From assembly GCA_030605895.1 (NCBI GenBank), contig JAUWHL010000199.1, forward strand, positions 1-7,363: a stretch of DNA of 7,363 nucleotides, in the 5' to 3' direction. A model generated the notes under the pieces. It was not told the DNA's origin and ran no database searches. It saw nothing but the letters and a program-made list of their open reading frames with translations. A program made the position numbers and the translations under genes. Source of the DNA: Promethearchaeota archaeon (GTDB lineage: Archaea; Asgardarchaeota; Lokiarchaeia; Sigyniarchaeales; SOKP01). The first letter of the stretch is position 1. Each line of letters begins with the position of its first letter. Of the stretch, positions 6,044 to 7,363 are shown one piece after another.

Positions 6044-6112
6044 TTAAGAACCAAAATTTTTTGCTAGTTTACAAAACTCAATAATGATTATTTAATCTTC
6101 TATAGACCATTT
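6044..6112 (-). promoter_or_regulatory. Possible internal promoter before the first moeA
   Basis: This is the largest gap inside the cofactor operon (69 bp, against 6-35 bp elsewhere). On the minus strand it contains the TATA-like, partly dyad GATTAAATAATC, about 40-50 nt before the moeA ATG. No good Shine-Dalgarno sequence precedes that ATG. A promoter here would let metal-insertion genes be expressed apart from moaA, moaD and moaE. The evidence is weak because TATA-like matches are frequent in this DNA. Confidence 0.25.
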
Positions 6113-6559
6113 TTAATGAATCCACTCTGATGTTCCATCATTAAAATCTTCTCTCTTCCAAACAGCTATTTCTTTTTTATACATATCAACTGCTTTACTG
6201 ATTACATCAAAACCTTCTTTTCTATGTGCTGATGCTACTACAACATAAACTAGGTCTTCAGAAAGTTCAAATTCTCCTTTTAAATGAACGATTTTAACAT
6301 CCATAATTCCTTTTTCTTGTTTTAATCGTTCACATATTTCAAAGATACTTTTATTTGCTAATTCATCATATGCATCAATTTTCATTCTAGCTACTGGTTT
6401 GCCATTTATAGAGCTATCTCTTACAATACCGGTAAATGCATGAATAGATCCTACCTTCTTAATTTTAGGATTTGCCTTTACTGATTTAATAATACTCTCT
6501 AATACAATTTCCCCTTTATTATAGATTCCCGATTTTACAAAATCTTCATTATAATGCAT
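6113..6559 (-). CDS. moaE: Molybdopterin synthase catalytic subunit MoaE
   Basis: MoaE is the large subunit of molybdopterin synthase, which transfers two sulfurs from MoaD thiocarboxylate to precursor Z (cPMP). The 148-residue length is normal. Recognisable parts are the HAFTGIVRDSS segment (40-50), SAHRKEGF (110-117, matching the conserved His-Arg pair), and the catalytic region YKKEIAVWKREDFNDGTSEWI (127-147). In that region Lys128 and Lys135 correspond to the essential Lys119 and Lys126 of the E. coli enzyme. The start is ATG 6557-6559, preceded at about 10 nt by GGGG, which makes a reasonable ribosome binding site, and further up by the GGAGGA that encodes the MoaD Gly-Gly end. The gene is 14 bp after moaD, as expected for partner subunits made together. 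All key residues are present. Confidence 0.95.
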   Translation of the reverse strand: MHYNEDFVKSGIYNKGEIVLESIIKSVKANPKIKKVGSIHAFTGIVRDSSINGKPVARMKIDAYDELANKSIFEICERLKQEKGIMDVKIVHLKGEFELSEDLVYVVVASAHRKEGFDVISKAVDMYKKEIAVWKREDFNDGTSEWIH

Positions 6560-6573
6560 TATCTTTTACCCCT

Positions 6574-6852
6574 TTATCCTCCTGATACAGGTAATAAGAA
6601 GGCAATTGTATCACCATCAGATATATCAATTAATAATGGATCTTTCTTATGGATTGCTTGATTATTTATTATGATTGATATCAAGCTATGTATCTTTTGA
6701 TTTTTTTCATCCCAAATTATACTTCTTAATTTATATTTTTCAAATAAAATATTTAGTAATGCCTCTAAATTGTTATCTAATATTTCAAATTTTTCTTTCT
6801 CTTTCCCAGTAATATCCTTAAATTCAGCAAAATAGAGTACTTCTACAATCAT
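6574..6852 (-). CDS. moaD: Molybdopterin synthase sulfur-carrier subunit MoaD
   Basis: This 92-residue ubiquitin-fold protein carries the sulfur for molybdopterin synthase as a C-terminal thiocarboxylate. The start is typical (MIVEVLYFAEFKDITGKEKE), a DGDTIAFLLPVSGG end closes the fold, and the protein terminates exactly at Gly-Gly, as required for adenylation and sulfuration. The ATG at 6850-6852 follows moaA by 25 bp. The central part is slightly longer than many bacterial MoaDs (about 80 residues). The final two glycine codons form a GGAGGA stretch upstream of moaE. Related small carriers such as ThiS or SAMPs share the fold, but the position next to moaE makes MoaD the best call. The enzyme that activates it (MoeB/UbaA type) is not in the window. 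Confidence 0.93.
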   Translation of the reverse strand: MIVEVLYFAEFKDITGKEKEKFEILDNNLEALLNILFEKYKLRSIIWDEKNQKIHSLISIIINNQAIHKKDPLLIDISDGDTIAFLLPVSGG

Positions 6853-6877
6853 TTTATTAACTAGTTTTTAATAAGGC

Positions 6878-7363
6878 TTAATAATAAGGCTCTCGTGAAT
6901 CTACTACTTGTTTAACTATTTGTTCATATTTAGACAATGAATGATGATTTAGGATAGCTTCTTTAATATTTTTTCCAAGGTCGGATCGATATAAACATCC
7001 AAAAAGATTTCCATCACACCCCACACGTAGTTTAGTACAACCCATACAAAATTCATGACCAGGGGCTATGGTTTCAACAATCACGGAATTAGGCAATGTA
7101 AATACTTTCCGATTTTGCATGGAGCCCCTTATTATTGTTTTTATAGCTTTTAACTCAAGATCTTCAATAATGGGTTTAATATCAAGGTGATATTTCTTAT
7201 AAAACTCACCATTTCCCCCTACTATATCTGAAACCTCATGTAATTCAATTAGTTGTAAAATATATCCATTATTTCCACAAAATTCAATCATAGTTTCTAA
7301 TTCATCATCATTAAGCCCTTTCATTAAAACAAAATTTAATTTTATTGGGTTGAATCCTACTTC
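6878..7363 (-). CDS. moaA: GTP 3',8-cyclase MoaA, C-terminal part (enters from right edge)
   Basis: MoaA is the radical-SAM enzyme that, with MoaC, converts GTP to cPMP. The frame stays open to the right edge, giving 161 residues. The first ones, EVGFNPIKLNFVLMKGLNDD, match the part of MoaA just after mid-protein, so the ATG at 7322-7324 is internal and not a start. The C-terminal [4Fe-4S] ligands are present as FCMGCTKLRVGCDGNLFGC: a CX2CX13C pattern (partial-protein residues 106, 109 and 123), the same spacing as E. coli Cys257, Cys260 and Cys274, where the substrate GTP binds. The end SREPYY lacks the C-terminal Gly-Gly of bacterial MoaA and looks like archaeal MoaA. The N-terminal radical-SAM CX3CX2C motif lies outside the window. 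It is the most upstream visible gene of the cofactor operon, 25 bp before moaD. Confidence 0.93.
   Translation of the reverse strand, partial: EVGFNPIKLNFVLMKGLNDDELETMIEFCGNNGYILQLIELHEVSDIVGGNGEFYKKYHLDIKPIIEDLELKAIKTIIRGSMQNRKVFTLPNSVIVETIAPGHEFCMGCTKLRVGCDGNLFGCLYRSDLGKNIKEAILNHHSLSKYEQIVKQVVDSREPYY

Overview
This is a roughly 30% G+C fragment that looks archaeal. The signs are TATA-like boxes about 25 bp upstream of starts, at least one apparently leaderless gene, TTG starts, an archaeal-style MoaA C-terminus, and a UPF0175/DUF3368 toxin-antitoxin pair. The AT-rich, Lys/Ile/Asn-rich proteins would fit an Asgard (Lokiarchaeia-like) archaeon. That placement is an inference from style and no marker gene supports it.

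Layout. Positions 1-666 (minus) hold the N-terminal part of a large protein that resembles a GH31 alpha-glycosidase and runs off the left edge. Positions 667-834 are a divergent promoter region. Positions 835-1854 (plus) encode an unrecognised multi-pass membrane protein with a C-terminal coiled coil. Everything from 1897 to the right edge lies on the minus strand. In transcription order it is moaA (C-terminal part, enters from the right edge), moaD, moaE, a first moeA, moaB, a second moeA, a UPF0175 antitoxin with a DUF3368 PIN-like toxin, and a 3'-terminal remnant of a moeA gene.

The right two thirds form a molybdenum/tungsten cofactor operon. MoaA starts building the pterin from GTP, MoaD and MoaE form molybdopterin synthase, a MoaB/MogA-family protein adenylylates molybdopterin, and MoeA inserts the metal. 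Two divergent MoeA paralogues flank moaB. moaC and an activating enzyme for MoaD are not in the window and may lie further right.

The most interesting structure is at the operon's 3' end. The toxin-antitoxin pair sits between the intact second moeA and a same-orientation duplicate of that gene's last ~120 bp (about 86% nucleotide identity, exactly 1070 bp apart). Homology on the stop-codon side ends abruptly at the stop codon. This resembles the scar of an insertion or rearrangement at a gene 3' end, with a toxin-antitoxin module as the cargo. A 13-bp string from the duplicated segment also occurs a third time, across the toxin stop codon.
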